64,000 bases of DNA from an uncultured Coriobacteriaceae bacterium (GCA_902793195.1 CADBCS010000002.1:26041-90040), one strand, 5' to 3'; shown: positions 26,115-34,906, numbered from the stretch's first letter. Notes: a model not told the origin generated them from the letters alone. Made by a program: numbers and translations.

Positions 26115-26154
26115 ATAGGTGTCACCTTGAAAACCACCTCTAAAAAACAAGGAG
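26115..26154 (+). promoter_or_regulatory. preQ1-I riboswitch
   Basis: Stem P1 pairs AGGTG (26117-26121) with CACCT (26135-26139). The loop contains CCTTG (26125-26129), which is exactly complementary to CAAGG (26148-26152) in the A-rich tail AAAAAACAAGG, giving the H-type pseudoknot of class I preQ1 aptamers. The pseudoknot sequesters the AAGGAG ribosome site (26149-26154) of the next gene, so ligand binding should block translation. The downstream VUT transporter for queuosine precursors is the expected target. Confidence 0.88.
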
Positions 26155-26164
26155 TTGTTGCTGT

Positions 26165-26884
26165 ATGAAGAAGGCGCTCTCGGCCATCGGCCACATGCTC
26201 TCGTCCGTTCACCCGCTCGTCCTTGCGCTGTCGGTCCTTTCCATCGTGGGAATGAACCTGCTGGCAAACAAGAGCATCGACACGGGCGTGCCATGGCTCG
26301 CGCTCGACTGCGGCATACTGCTTTCGTGGCTGGCGTTCCTGTCGATGGATGTGGCGACGCACTGCTACGGGCCACGCACGGCGACGGTGGTGTCGCTCGT
26401 GTCGCTTGGGCTCAACCTCGTTATGGTGGGAATCTTCTTTGTGGCGAGCGTGGTGCCCGGCGTATGGGGCGAGAGCTTTGTTGACGGCAGCGAGGCCGTG
26501 ATAAACACCGCGCTCGACCACACCTTTGGCGGTACGTGGTTCGTGATCCTGGGCAGCTCCATTGCCTACGCGGTGTCGGCCGTGGTAAACAACTTCCTCA
26601 ACTGGGGCATTGGCGAGCGGGTTGGTGGCAGGGGGACCTTTGGGACGTTTGCCCTGCGCAGCTACGTCTCCACCTTCATCGCCCAGTTTACGGACAACAT
26701 GGTGTTTGCGCTCATCGTAAGCCGGACCTTCTTTGGGTGGACCTTGCTGCAGTGCGTCACGTGCGCCGTTACCGGCGCCGTGCTCGAGCTGCTCTTTGAG
26801 GTGTTCTTCTCGCCCATTGGGTATCGCATCTCGCGCAGGCTGCTGCATCGCGCAGACGTGGGTGGCGTGCAGGTGATGGGGTAG
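26165..26884 (+). CDS. VUT-family (YhhQ/QPTR) queuosine precursor transporter
   Basis: 239 residues with about six hydrophobic helices. The segment LDCGILLSWLAFLSMDV with TEHYG-like THCYGPRTA and the C-terminal region FIAQFTDNMVFALI match the VUT (YhhQ) family, which takes up preQ0, preQ1 or queuine for tRNA queuosine modification. Its ribosome site lies inside a preQ1-I riboswitch, which supports the substrate strongly. The SDR gene begins 4 bases after the stop and so shares the transcript. Confidence 0.92.
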   Translation: MKKALSAIGHMLSSVHPLVLALSVLSIVGMNLLANKSIDTGVPWLALDCGILLSWLAFLSMDVATHCYGPRTATVVSLVSLGLNLVMVGIFFVASVVPGVWGESFVDGSEAVINTALDHTFGGTWFVILGSSIAYAVSAVVNNFLNWGIGERVGGRGTFGTFALRSYVSTFIAQFTDNMVFALIVSRTFFGWTLLQCVTCAVTGAVLELLFEVFFSPIGYRISRRLLHRADVGGVQVMG

Positions 26885-26887
26885 GTC

Positions 26888-27535
26888 ATGAACGTCGTTG
26901 TGAGCGGTACGGCGAGTGGCATAGGCAAGGCCATCGCCGAGCGATTCCTGGCAGAGGGCCATGCCGTCCATGGCATCGACGTGGACGTGGCACGGATCAG
27001 CCACCCGCGCTATGCCCACGTTGTCCGGGACATCCGCGACGAGGGGCCGCTCTCCGTTCCCGCCCCGCACATTCTGGTTGCCAACGCGGGGACGATCGAG
27101 GAGGACGAGGCCATAGACGTCAACCTTGTGGGAACCATCCGGTTTGTGGAGCGGTTTTTGGATGGCGACGAGCTGCGGTCCGTGCTGTTCGTGGCGTCGG
27201 CGTCGGCACGCAATGGGGCCGAGTTCCCCCTGTACGTGGCGAGCAAGGCGGGCATCGTGGGCTACATGAAGAACCTTGCGCTCAAGTTGGCGCCGCGCGG
27301 GATAACCGTAAACAGCATCTCGCCGGGCGGCGTCGTGACCCCTGCCAATGCGCACATCCTTGGGAGCGAGGAGCTGTATGGGCAGGTCCTGGCCGAGACG
27401 CTGCTGGGCAAGTGGGCGCAGGCGTCCGAGATTGCCGACCTGGCCTGGTATCTCACCATGGTCAATCGCTCCATTACCGGCGAGGACATCCTCATCGACA
27501 ACGGAGAGATGCTAAAATCCAATTTTATTTGGTAG
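26888..27535 (+). CDS. Short-chain dehydrogenase/reductase
   Basis: 215 residues, start 4 bases after the VUT stop. The nucleotide-binding loop is SGTASGIG (TGxxxGIG variant) at residues 6-13, NAG is in LVANAG, the catalytic serine in FVASASA and the YxxxK pair in LYVASKAG; SPGGVVTP follows. At 215 residues it is on the short side because helices in the middle are compressed. It is cotranscribed with the queuosine-precursor transporter; no queuosine enzyme is known in this family, so the link may be only positional. Confidence 0.88.
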   Translation: MNVVVSGTASGIGKAIAERFLAEGHAVHGIDVDVARISHPRYAHVVRDIRDEGPLSVPAPHILVANAGTIEEDEAIDVNLVGTIRFVERFLDGDELRSVLFVASASARNGAEFPLYVASKAGIVGYMKNLALKLAPRGITVNSISPGGVVTPANAHILGSEELYGQVLAETLLGKWAQASEIADLAWYLTMVNRSITGEDILIDNGEMLKSNFIW

Positions 27536-27547
27536 CGGACCGCGCTG

Positions 27548-27561
27548 GCCGTGCACGTTAA
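27548..27561. terminator. Possible terminator palindrome after the SDR gene
   Basis: A perfect palindrome GCACGTTAACGTGC lies shortly after the SDR stop. There is no T-tract. Confidence 0.35.
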
Positions 27562-27673
27562 CGTGCGAGGCGTGGCTTCTTCGAACGTCGGGGGCAAATT
27601 CTCGACCAAATTGGGCTCAATGCGACGCTTTTGGGAGGTTTCCGCGCGTTCGCGTTGAGGCGGCGCACAAAAA

Positions 27674-27775
27674 AGTGGACAATCGTTTTGCGCGGAACAA
27701 CGCCCAACTGGGATAATACCGATATTGATGCAACGATTGTCCACTCGGTAAAATAGCGAGTGGACAATCGTTTTG
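27674..27775. repeat. Repeated GTGGACAATCGTTTTG element with inverted copy
   Basis: GTGGACAATCGTTTTG occurs at 27675-27690 and 27760-27775 in the same orientation, each followed by a related GG(A/C)ACAA stretch. A third, inverted copy (CGATTGTCCACTCG, 27734-27747) pairs with 27757-27770 to form a 14-bp hairpin with loop GTAAAATAG. The gap 27536-27813 is AT-richer than the surrounding genes and contains nothing coding; it may be a decayed mobile element. Confidence 0.6.
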
Positions 27776-27813
27776 AGGCACAATCCCGTCAACTGCGGAT
27801 ATATAAATAGATA

Positions 27814-28344
27814 CTAAACCATTGGCCACTTTTTGACCTTAGGTTGCTGATGTAACGCCGCAGCTCGATTTCGCGTCCCGCGGACGGCCCCCCAATGCGG
27901 GCAAACGGCGCGGTATCTGTTGAGAAAGTACAGCCCCACCAGACAGATTGCCATGCCAGCCAGCTTGCTGGGCGAGATCGCCTCTCCATACACGAGGTGT
28001 CCCACCACCAGCAGAGCGATTGCGAGGAAGGAGCTCTGGACCACCGAGGCCATGCTCACCTCCCAGCCCGCACGATAGGCGTGGATGAATCCCACCTCGA
28101 GTCCCACGATCACGATGCCCAGCACGAAGGGTGCCCAGTTGGCCTTGTGCAGCTCTTGGGCAAGGTTCGTCTGGCGGCCCAGGAAGAAAAACGCCACCAG
28201 CGAGACCACGACGCCCACCGCATACGTGATTGCGAGCGAGACGAATGGGTTCATGTCTGCCGGCACGCCCTTCGAACACATTTGGTACACGACGTTGGAC
28301 AGGACGACCAGCCCTATGGGCCACACATAGGAAAACGATGGCAT
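27814..28344 (-). CDS. EamA-type half-size DMT transporter with unusual C-terminal extension
   Basis: 176 residues, ATG at 28344, preceded by GGGGGAG. Residues 1-143 carry five hydrophobic helices and the EamA pattern ending in AGMAICLVGLYFLNR; proteins of this four- to five-helix DMT class usually stop within a few residues of that point. Here the frame continues for 33 hydrophilic residues rich in Arg, His and Lys into AT-rich DNA, so the original stop may have been lost by a rearrangement. Substrate unknown. The 5' leader holds a compact three-way-junction structure. Confidence 0.82.
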   Translation of the reverse strand: MPSFSYVWPIGLVVLSNVVYQMCSKGVPADMNPFVSLAITYAVGVVVSLVAFFFLGRQTNLAQELHKANWAPFVLGIVIVGLEVGFIHAYRAGWEVSMASVVQSSFLAIALLVVGHLVYGEAISPSKLAGMAICLVGLYFLNRYRAVCPHWGAVRGTRNRAAALHQQPKVKKWPMV

Positions 28345-28354
28345 CGCATGCTCC

Positions 28355-28417
28355 CCCTCGCAAGGAAGGCAGCCAGGTCATGTGGCCTGGCTGCCGGTAG
28401 GCGCTTACCTGCGAGGG
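28355..28417 (-). promoter_or_regulatory. Three-way-junction hairpin structure in the EamA leader
   Basis: Three perfect pairings abut each other: 28355-28362 with 28410-28417 (8 bp), 28368-28377 with 28386-28395 (10 bp) and 28396-28399 with 28406-28409 (4 bp). The structure ends 10 bases before the start codon and overlaps the GGGGGAG ribosome site. A TATGAT -10 box (28424-28419 on the minus strand) would start transcription inside the outer stem, so either the true promoter is further upstream or the element acts as DNA. No known riboswitch consensus was recognised. Confidence 0.5.
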
Positions 28418-28469
28418 CATCATAGCATGTCGCGCTGGGCGGACGAGGCGCGGGGCGTTTCGCGGGCCA

Positions 28470-29291
28470 CTACTTCCAGCGGGGATCGACCTGACGAATC
28501 GTGTCGGAGAGGTACCCGCGCTCCGCGATGGCGCACATCACGGCGTCGATGGCCGCCGGCGCGTACTCGATGTCCGAGACGAAGATGCGTACGGACGCCG
28601 TGGTGCCAAAGGCGGTAGCACCCACAAAGCGGACCTGCGGCGAGTATCCCGGCGCGTTCCACCCGTTCTTGAGGAGCACGTTGCCGGCAATCGCCTCCAT
28701 GTCGATCTTGACCAGCTGCAGGTTGGCTCCGGGCGAGACGGCGCACTCGAACATGTGGCGGCAGGCCATCTTGCCCGTAACCCGCATAAACGAGCTGCTC
28801 ATGAGTTCCGCGTTGGGCAGCACATGCGGTATGCCGTCGCGGTCCCTGATCGTTACCTGATGCCAGTTGATGTCGGTGACCTCTCCGCGGTGGTCGCCCA
28901 GTATAATCTGGTCGCCAATCGACACGATGTTGCCACCCACGACCAGCAGGCCGGCCACGACGCTCTTGATGAGATCCTGCAGTCCCAGCGAGACGACGAG
29001 CGTGGTGACGCCCAGCGCCTGCACCATGCCGCTCATCTCCACGTGGTAGACGTTCTCGCCGAGGAAGAACACCACCACGACCACTATGACCACACGCACG
29101 ATGTTGGCGAGCAGCGAGAGTGCCCCCACGCCCGTCTCCCTTAGGTGCTTGGCGATGAACCGGCGGACGAGGAAGCTTCCCAGCAACGCGACGGCAACCG
29201 TTACGGTGGTGATCAGTATGGTGGCGGGAAGCTCCCCAATCTCCTTGAACAGAAAGTCGATGAACGCTATGCACGTGAGGCGGGATGCCAT
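28470..29291 (-). CDS. MscS-family small-conductance mechanosensitive channel
   Basis: 273 residues from ATG 29291 with GGAGAG upstream; the frame is open to 29435 but lacks a site there. Three membrane helices are followed by the pore-lining TM3 region (VSLGLQDLIKSVVAG) and the beta domain with GDQIILGDHRGEVTDI and HVLPNAELMSS, the classical MscS core. It opens under membrane tension to release solutes. It has its own -10 (TATATT, 29338-29333) and ends 53 bases before the EamA leader structure. Confidence 0.92.
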   Translation of the reverse strand: MASRLTCIAFIDFLFKEIGELPATILITTVTVAVALLGSFLVRRFIAKHLRETGVGALSLLANIVRVVIVVVVVFFLGENVYHVEMSGMVQALGVTTLVVSLGLQDLIKSVVAGLLVVGGNIVSIGDQIILGDHRGEVTDINWHQVTIRDRDGIPHVLPNAELMSSSFMRVTGKMACRHMFECAVSPGANLQLVKIDMEAIAGNVLLKNGWNAPGYSPQVRFVGATAFGTTASVRIFVSDIEYAPAAIDAVMCAIAERGYLSDTIRQVDPRWK

Positions 29292-29448
29292 GGTCTCTCC
29301 AGCTTTCTCGCGTGGGTCAACTATGCCTACAAAATATAGCGCAACGTGTGTCGGGCAATGTACGCCCATACGTGGGTGAGCGTTATGGTTCCCAAACGGT
29401 TGGCACTCGGCTGGCCCGACGGATGCGCGCGCCACGGACGAGCCAGCG

Positions 29449-30072
29449 CTATGCCTGCAGCTGCATCCTCACGTAGCCCATGATCGCCGTAACGGCAGCG
29501 GAAAGGTCGCTTTCGCCGTCGGTGGGCACGACGATGTCGGCGTAGCGCTTGGACGGCTCGACGAACGCGTCGTGCATGGGCCTGACCGTGGCCAGGTACT
29601 GCTCGATGACGCTCTCGATGCTGCGGCCGCGCTCGCGAACGTCGCGCCTGAGCCGGCGCAGGATGCGCAGGTCGGCGGGAGCGTCCACAAAGACCCTAAG
29701 GTCCATGTGGGAGCGCAGGGCGGGGTTGGCAAGAATCAGGATGCCCTCCACGACGATGACGCGCGACGGCTCGACGGTCACGGTCTGCTTCGTGCGGTTG
29801 TGAATCGCGAAGTCGTATACCGGGCGCTGCACCGACTCGCCCCGACGCAGGGCATCGAGGTGCCTCACGAGCAGGTCGTTCTCGTATGCGTCGGGATGGT
29901 CGTAGTTGAGCTGCGAGAGCTCCTCGTAGGTCATGTTGGCGTGCGCGCGGTAGTAGCTGTCGTGCGTGAGCACCGTGGCGTCGTCGCCCAAGGCTTGCGT
30001 CAGCCTGTGCGTGAGGGTGGTCTTTCCGCTTCCCGAGCCGCCTGCGATGCCGATTACCAAAGCCTTGTCCAT
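29449..30072 (-). CDS. udk: Uridine kinase
   Basis: 207 residues from ATG 30072 with GGAGGGG upstream. Walker A is GIAGGSGSGKTTL at residues 7-19; THDSYYR contains the substrate-binding aspartate and tyrosines; NYDHPDAYEND and RVIVVEGILIL are family blocks. The enzyme phosphorylates uridine and cytidine to UMP/CMP in pyrimidine salvage. Length is standard (about 205-215). It follows a small hypothetical gene by 31 bases and likely shares its transcript. Confidence 0.93.
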   Translation of the reverse strand: MDKALVIGIAGGSGSGKTTLTHRLTQALGDDATVLTHDSYYRAHANMTYEELSQLNYDHPDAYENDLLVRHLDALRRGESVQRPVYDFAIHNRTKQTVTVEPSRVIVVEGILILANPALRSHMDLRVFVDAPADLRILRRLRRDVRERGRSIESVIEQYLATVRPMHDAFVEPSKRYADIVVPTDGESDLSAAVTAIMGYVRMQLQA

Positions 30073-30103
30073 GGCGATTTCCCCTCCGTCTAACACAGGT
30101 GCC

Positions 30104-30382
30104 CTACTGGCTCAGCCAGGGGGTGTCGGATACCACGGTCGAGAGGGCCACGCGCGTCGGGTTGCCCTCGATCGTCTCGCATCTAATGGCGTAGCGGTTG
30201 CCGGGCTCGGCCAGCAGCAGCGTGGTGGCCGAGTAGGGGATGGGCTGCAGGCGGTACTTTGCGCATGCCTGCGCGACGACCTCCTCCTTGGTGCGTGCGT
30301 TTTGTCCCGTCGCGCTGAGCGCGTAGTCAAATCGCTTGCCGAGTTCCTTGCACATCTTGCCAAGCCGATTCTTGCTGTACAT
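30104..30382 (-). CDS. Small hypothetical protein upstream of udk
   Basis: 92 residues, ATG at 30382 with GGAGG 4 bases upstream. Not recognised. The N-terminal half is basic and helical, the C-terminal half beta-rich ([20 protein letters not shown]). No membrane segment or cysteine cluster. Its good ribosome site and the 31-base gap to udk support a real gene in a two-gene operon. It is divergent from rph, and the gap between them carries a TATACT -10 box for rph at 30460-30465. Confidence 0.65.
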   Translation of the reverse strand: MYSKNRLGKMCKELGKRFDYALSATGQNARTKEEVVAQACAKYRLQPIPYSATTLLLAEPGNRYAIRCETIEGNPTRVALSTVVSDTPWLSQ

Positions 30383-30497
30383 GCCACCTCCGAACCTCGC
30401 GTGCCCCTATCTTATCAGGCGCGCCCGCCCGGCTGCGCCGTTGCGTCGTAACGTTTGTGTATACTTGCAGCCGCAATTGCTCCGGGAGTGCCCGGCT

Positions 30498-30526
30498 GCC
30501 ACGGTGGGGAGTATCCCCCCTGTGGC
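30498..30526. repeat. Imperfect inverted repeat in the rph leader
   Basis: 30498-30510 and 30514-30526 (GCCACGGTGGGGA against TCCCCCCTGTGGC) form a hairpin with two mismatched positions and a tiny loop, between the probable TATACT promoter box (30460-30465) and the rph start. Confidence 0.5.
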
Positions 30527-30561
30527 GGTTTGTGGCAGGACGGCTAGAAGAGGGGGACGTT

Positions 30562-31296
30562 TTGACGCAGGAACAGCAGGCTCGCAGCTATGGGCGGGCG
30601 GCCAACGAGGCTCGGCCCGTCACGCTCACGCGTGAGGTTCTCAAGCATGCCGCGGGTTCGTGCATGGCGGAGTTTGGGGACACGCGCGTGCTGTGTGCCG
30701 CGACCATAGAGGAGTCGGTACCGCGCTGGCGCAAGGGGTCGCATGCCGGTTGGGTAACCGCTGAATACGCGATGCTGCCCGCCTCCACCGGACGCCGGAG
30801 CCCACGCGAGTATCGCGGTCGCAAGGGTCGCTCCATGGAGATCGAGCGGCTCATTGGCAGGAGCCTGCGCACGGTGGTCGACCTGCGCGCGCTGGGCGAG
30901 ATAACCGTAACCGTGGACTGCGACGTGATTCAGGCCGACGGTGGCACGCGCACGGCCTCGGTTACCGGTGCCTGGGTCGCGCTGCACGACGCGCTCATGA
31001 GCCTGGTGCGCACGGACCAGCTGTCGCGCCTACCGCTCACCGGCCAGGTCGCCGCCATCTCCATGGGGATGGTGGACGGCGTCGCCCTGCTCGACCTCGA
31101 CTACCGCGAGGACAGCAACGCGCAGGTGGACATGAACCTCGTGGGTACCGCGGACGGCCGCATCGTGGAGCTGCAGGGAACGGGCGAGCAGACACCGTTC
31201 GATCGCGACGAGCTGAATACGCTCCTGGACTATGGGCAGGCGGGCATCGAGCAGCTCGTGGCACTTCAGCGCAAGGTAACCAACTATAAGCTATAA
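30562..31296 (+). CDS. rph: Ribonuclease PH
   Basis: 244 residues using TTG at 30562, five bases after GAGGGGG; no in-frame ATG lies near enough to a ribosome site. Family blocks include RPVTL, the RGRKGRS motif, [15 protein letters not shown] and [16 protein letters not shown], and length is standard. The enzyme trims the 3' end of tRNA precursors by phosphorolysis. rdgB follows by 11 bases; the rph-rdgB pairing is conserved widely in Gram-positive bacteria. Confidence 0.95.
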   Translation: MTQEQQARSYGRAANEARPVTLTREVLKHAAGSCMAEFGDTRVLCAATIEESVPRWRKGSHAGWVTAEYAMLPASTGRRSPREYRGRKGRSMEIERLIGRSLRTVVDLRALGEITVTVDCDVIQADGGTRTASVTGAWVALHDALMSLVRTDQLSRLPLTGQVAAISMGMVDGVALLDLDYREDSNAQVDMNLVGTADGRIVELQGTGEQTPFDRDELNTLLDYGQAGIEQLVALQRKVTNYKL

Positions 31297-31307
31297 GCAG
31301 TAGCGAG

Positions 31308-31949
31308 ATGGAGAGCAAGATGGAGAACATGGACCGCGAGCACACCGTGGTGGTGGCAACGGGCAACGCGCACAAGCTGAGCGAGATCCAGTCGATATTG
31401 GGCGTCGCGCCGTCTATGGCGGGCATGCGCTTTGTGGCCTTGGGTGAGCTTGGCGACTACCCCGACCCCGAGGAGAACGGCAAGACGTTCTTGGACAACG
31501 CCATCATAAAGGCCCGCGCCGCACTCGACGAGACGGGGCTCCTCATGGCGGTTGCCGACGACTCGGGCCTCGTGGTGGACGCGCTGGATGGCGCGCCGGG
31601 CATCTACTCGGCACGCTGGGCGGGCGAGCACGGCAACGACGAGGCAAACAACGACAAGCTGCTCGAGCAGATGGCCGAGGTGCCCCGCGAGCGGCGCACG
31701 GCTCGCTTCCACTCCTCGGTGGCGCTGGTCACGCGCGACGAGGACGGCGAGGAGATTGTGGCGGGGTCGGGTGACTGCGAGGGGTCCATCGCCTACGACC
31801 GTCGTGGCACCAACGGCTTTGGCTACGATCCCCTGTTTGAGTTGGCCGACAAGCCCGGAACGCGCATGGCCGAACTAACGCCTGGCGAGAAGAACGCCAT
31901 CAGTCACCGGCGCCGTGCCCTCGATGACCTCGTGAGCAAGTTAGGATAG
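31308..31949 (+). CDS. rdgB: dITP/XTP pyrophosphatase (RdgB/HAM1)
   Basis: 213 residues. The family start TGNAHKLSEI, the catalytic DDSGLVVDAL, PGIYSARWAG, GSIAYDRRGTNGFGYDP and FELADKPGTRMAEL are present, ending with ISHRRRALDDL. It hydrolyses non-canonical purine triphosphates. The chain could start at ATG 31308, 31320 or 31329; the second has GGAGAG just ahead. It is in an operon with rph. Confidence 0.95.
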   Translation: MESKMENMDREHTVVVATGNAHKLSEIQSILGVAPSMAGMRFVALGELGDYPDPEENGKTFLDNAIIKARAALDETGLLMAVADDSGLVVDALDGAPGIYSARWAGEHGNDEANNDKLLEQMAEVPRERRTARFHSSVALVTRDEDGEEIVAGSGDCEGSIAYDRRGTNGFGYDPLFELADKPGTRMAELTPGEKNAISHRRRALDDLVSKLG

Positions 31950-32024
31950 GACACAAGTGATGTAATTGAGTACTTGTTCGTGGTACTCGCCCACGGTGCC
32001 TTTCGCGGAGAGAGAGGAGTTGCA

Positions 32025-32750
32025 ATGCGCATTATTCGCTGCAAGGATTACGACGACATGAGCCGCAAGACGGCCAACATCATCTCGGCCCAAGTGATTC
32101 TAAAACCCAATGCCAAGCTCGGCCTTGCCACGGGAACGACCCCCATTGGCGCGTACGAGCAGCTCATCAAGTGGTACGAGAAGGGCGACGTGGACTTCTC
32201 CGAGGTGAGCACCTACAACCTCGACGAGTACTACGGGCTGAGCGGCGACCATCCGCAAAGCTATCGCTACTTCATGGACCACACGTTCTTTGACCACATC
32301 AACATCGACAAGGGCCACACGCACGTGCCCGACGGCTCCAACCCCAACATCGACGAGGCCTGCGCCGCCTACGACGAGCTGATGGCGAAGGCCGGCCAGA
32401 TGGACCTGCAGCTGCTCGGCATCGGACGCAACGGACACGTGGGATTCAACGAGCCGGGCGAGTCGTTCTCCAAGGGCACGCACTGCGTGGAGCTTGCCGA
32501 GAGCACCATAGTGGCCAACAGCCGCCTGTTCGACAGCATCGACGACGTGCCTCGCAAGGCCTACTCGATGGGCGTGCAGAACATTATGAGCGCCAAGACG
32601 ATCCTGGTTGCCGCGTCGGGCGAGGACAAGGCGCAGGCCGTATACGACATGATCTATGGTCCCGTGAGCCCGCACTGCACCGCCTCCATCCTCCAACTGC
32701 ACGGTGACTGCTTTGTGGTTGCCGACGAGGACGCACTGAGTCTGTGCTAA
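32025..32750 (+). CDS. nagB: Glucosamine-6-phosphate deaminase
   Basis: 241 residues from ATG 32025 with GAGAGGAG upstream. LGLATGTTPIGAYEQL, the catalytic NLDEYYGL, LLGIGRNGHVGFNEPG and ESTIVANSRLF are NagB signatures. It converts glucosamine-6-phosphate to fructose-6-phosphate plus ammonia, the entry of amino sugars into glycolysis. No nagA is adjacent in this window. A perfect palindrome ends the gene. Confidence 0.95.
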   Translation: MRIIRCKDYDDMSRKTANIISAQVILKPNAKLGLATGTTPIGAYEQLIKWYEKGDVDFSEVSTYNLDEYYGLSGDHPQSYRYFMDHTFFDHINIDKGHTHVPDGSNPNIDEACAAYDELMAKAGQMDLQLLGIGRNGHVGFNEPGESFSKGTHCVELAESTIVANSRLFDSIDDVPRKAYSMGVQNIMSAKTILVAASGEDKAQAVYDMIYGPVSPHCTASILQLHGDCFVVADEDALSLC

Positions 32751-32774
32751 CGGCACGCGCGAGGAGGTTTCTGC

Positions 32775-32811
32775 CAGAGGCCGCTCGGGGACCGTCCCCG
32801 AGCGGCCTCTG
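32775..32811. terminator. Perfect 18-bp palindrome after nagB (REP-like core)
   Basis: 32775-32792 and 32794-32811 are reverse complements around one base, with the core GGGGACCGTCCCC shared with the REP-like elements elsewhere. It probably both ends transcription of nagB and belongs to that repeat family; the T-tract is missing. Confidence 0.6.
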
Positions 32812-32844
32812 TCCATGTGGATGCTCGCCCCACACCAAAGGAAC

Positions 32845-32873
32845 GTGAAAGGAACCACAAACGCTGGTATCAT
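32845..32873 (+). promoter_or_regulatory. Promoter of the Ser/Thr kinase gene
   Basis: GTGAAA (32845-32850), 17-base spacer, TATCAT (32868-32873), about 38 bases before the kinase start. Confidence 0.5.
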
Positions 32874-32911
32874 AGGCGGCAAAGAGAAAAGATGTGATGG
32901 GTGGGAGTACG

Positions 32912-34906
32912 ATGAGCCGAAGCAGCGAACGCATCATAAGCCAGATGTGGCCCGACTGGGAGCTTGGGGAGTCTTTGGGCGAGGGCTCGTTTGGCGAGGT
33001 GCAGGCGATTCGTCGCCATTCCGACTACGGTCCCGACTTAGTGTCGGCCGTCAAGGTCATTCGCGTGCCCTACATGCAGTCGGACGTAAAGTCGCGCCGC
33101 TTGCAAGGCATGACCGACGACGAGATACGCGAGTTCTATCGTGCCCAGGTTGAGGGCATCGCCGACGAGATCCAGATCATGCAGTCCTTGGTTGGCGCCT
33201 CGAACGTGGTCGTGATTCACGACTACAAGATCGTGCAGCAGGAAGACGGCGTGAGCTGGGCCATTGGCATACGCATGGAGAAGCTCGAGCCGCTTGAGGA
33301 GTACTACGACCGCACGAGCATTCCCGACGCGCGCGAGGTGGCTCGCCTTGGCATTGACGTGTGCAACGCTCTGCAGTGTTGTCACGAGAAGAACATCGTG
33401 CACCGCGACGTGAAGCCCGCCAACGTGTTCTATCGTGAGTCGAGCGACGGGTACGCCCTGGGCGACTTTGGCATTGCCCGACAGATGCAGCGCGACTCGA
33501 GCACCACGCTCTCGCAGCGGGGCACGCCCTTCTTCATGGCGCCCGAGCTGTACCATGGCGATCATTACGGCACCAACGTGGACGTGTACTCGCTCGGCAT
33601 CATGCTCTACCGCTACCTCAACCACCTGCGGTATCCGTTCTGCCCGCCGTTCCCCCAGCATCTGGGCACGACCGACGAGGACAAGGCGAATCGCATGCGG
33701 CTGCAGCGAAATCCGCTGCCACCCCTCATGGGCATCAACCCCAACCTCTCGGACATCGTGTGCAAGGCGTGCGACCCCAACCCGCGCACGCGCTATGCGT
33801 CCGCAGCCGAGATGCGCGAGGACCTCAAGACGTGGCTCCAGCATCCCGACAGGCAGATCGTGCACGAAAAGAAAACCGTCTACGTGGACGATTTGGACAA
33901 GATGACCGCCGAGCAGGAGCGCATGGCGGCTGGCTCCGGCTCGATGCAGTCGCCGGCAGAGCCTCCCGCCTCAGACCCGAGCATGGGCACCTATGTAATG
34001 GGTGCCAACATGGCGGGGCAACAGTTTGGACAACAGCAGACAGGCCAGGAGCCAACGGTGCAACCCACATCCCAGTACGACCTGAAATTGGTGCCACCGC
34101 AACCAACGCCGCAAAGGAAGTGGACGTCGGTCCTCATGGGCGTATGCGCGGCTCTGTTTGTCGTCGCCGTAATACTGGGTGTGCAGATCTACAACAACGT
34201 GAATAATGGCACCGGTGGCGGCTCTACCGGAAGCACACAAAGCGCCGAGGTCAAGACCGGGACCACGAGCTCGACCACCATCACAAAAGACGATGAGGAC
34301 GAGAAGGTTCAGCAGATCGTAGACGACGCCGAGAAGAAGGCGAGCGCTGCGGACTATGCCACCGCGATAGCCGTTATCGACGAGGGCCTCAAGGAGTACC
34401 CGAACTCCGAGCTTCTCAAGGCGAAGAAGGAGGCGTACGAGGCGAAGCAGGAGGCCCAGAACACCCAAAAGTCGCAGTCCGAAGGTAGTGGGGGGACCAG
34501 CTCCGGTGGGGGTGTCACGAATCCCCCCGAGGCAGCACCCAAAACCGCGCTCCAGCTGTCGCCCAGCACCATGCCGCGTAGTTGGTCGGGTAACTACGTG
34601 GGCACCTTCTTCAACGGTGACGGTTCCGAGTACCAGGAGGAACGCGACTTCCACATGACGCTGAGCAGCGTGAACAGCGACGGAAGTGTGTCGGGCGTGG
34701 CCGAAGTGGACAACGAGTCCTATTACATCGTGGGCAGCGTGGACTGGGATTCCAGGTACATAGAGGTTGAGTGGGCGGGTTGGATTGTCAACAGGGGCAC
34801 GAATAGCCACCGCAGCTACTACGGGACAATCTCTTCGGATGCCTCCAGTATTTCGGGCACCACGGTAGGAATCCACGAGTCCGACTGGTATTGCACGGCC
34901 GACTAG
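32912..34906 (+). CDS. Membrane Ser/Thr protein kinase
   Basis: 664 residues from ATG 32912, with GGGAG upstream. Canonical Hanks kinase: GEGSFGEVQAI, lysine in SAVKVIRVP, HRDVKPANVF, LGDFGIARQM, GTPFFMAPE. A Gln-rich linker precedes a transmembrane helix (VLMGVCAALFVVAVILGVQI, about residue 408-428), then a Thr/Ser-rich stretch, a coiled segment and an extracytoplasmic domain of about 100 residues with many Ser, Tyr and Trp. There are no PASTA repeats, so the ligand differs from PknB. All catalytic residues are kept, unlike the kinase at 5970. It could phosphorylate the FHA exporter as well (inference). Confidence 0.93.
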   Translation: MSRSSERIISQMWPDWELGESLGEGSFGEVQAIRRHSDYGPDLVSAVKVIRVPYMQSDVKSRRLQGMTDDEIREFYRAQVEGIADEIQIMQSLVGASNVVVIHDYKIVQQEDGVSWAIGIRMEKLEPLEEYYDRTSIPDAREVARLGIDVCNALQCCHEKNIVHRDVKPANVFYRESSDGYALGDFGIARQMQRDSSTTLSQRGTPFFMAPELYHGDHYGTNVDVYSLGIMLYRYLNHLRYPFCPPFPQHLGTTDEDKANRMRLQRNPLPPLMGINPNLSDIVCKACDPNPRTRYASAAEMREDLKTWLQHPDRQIVHEKKTVYVDDLDKMTAEQERMAAGSGSMQSPAEPPASDPSMGTYVMGANMAGQQFGQQQTGQEPTVQPTSQYDLKLVPPQPTPQRKWTSVLMGVCAALFVVAVILGVQIYNNVNNGTGGGSTGSTQSAEVKTGTTSSTTITKDDEDEKVQQIVDDAEKKASAADYATAIAVIDEGLKEYPNSELLKAKKEAYEAKQEAQNTQKSQSEGSGGTSSGGGVTNPPEAAPKTALQLSPSTMPRSWSGNYVGTFFNGDGSEYQEERDFHMTLSSVNSDGSVSGVAEVDNESYYIVGSVDWDSRYIEVEWAGWIVNRGTNSHRSYYGTISSDASSISGTTVGIHESDWYCTAD

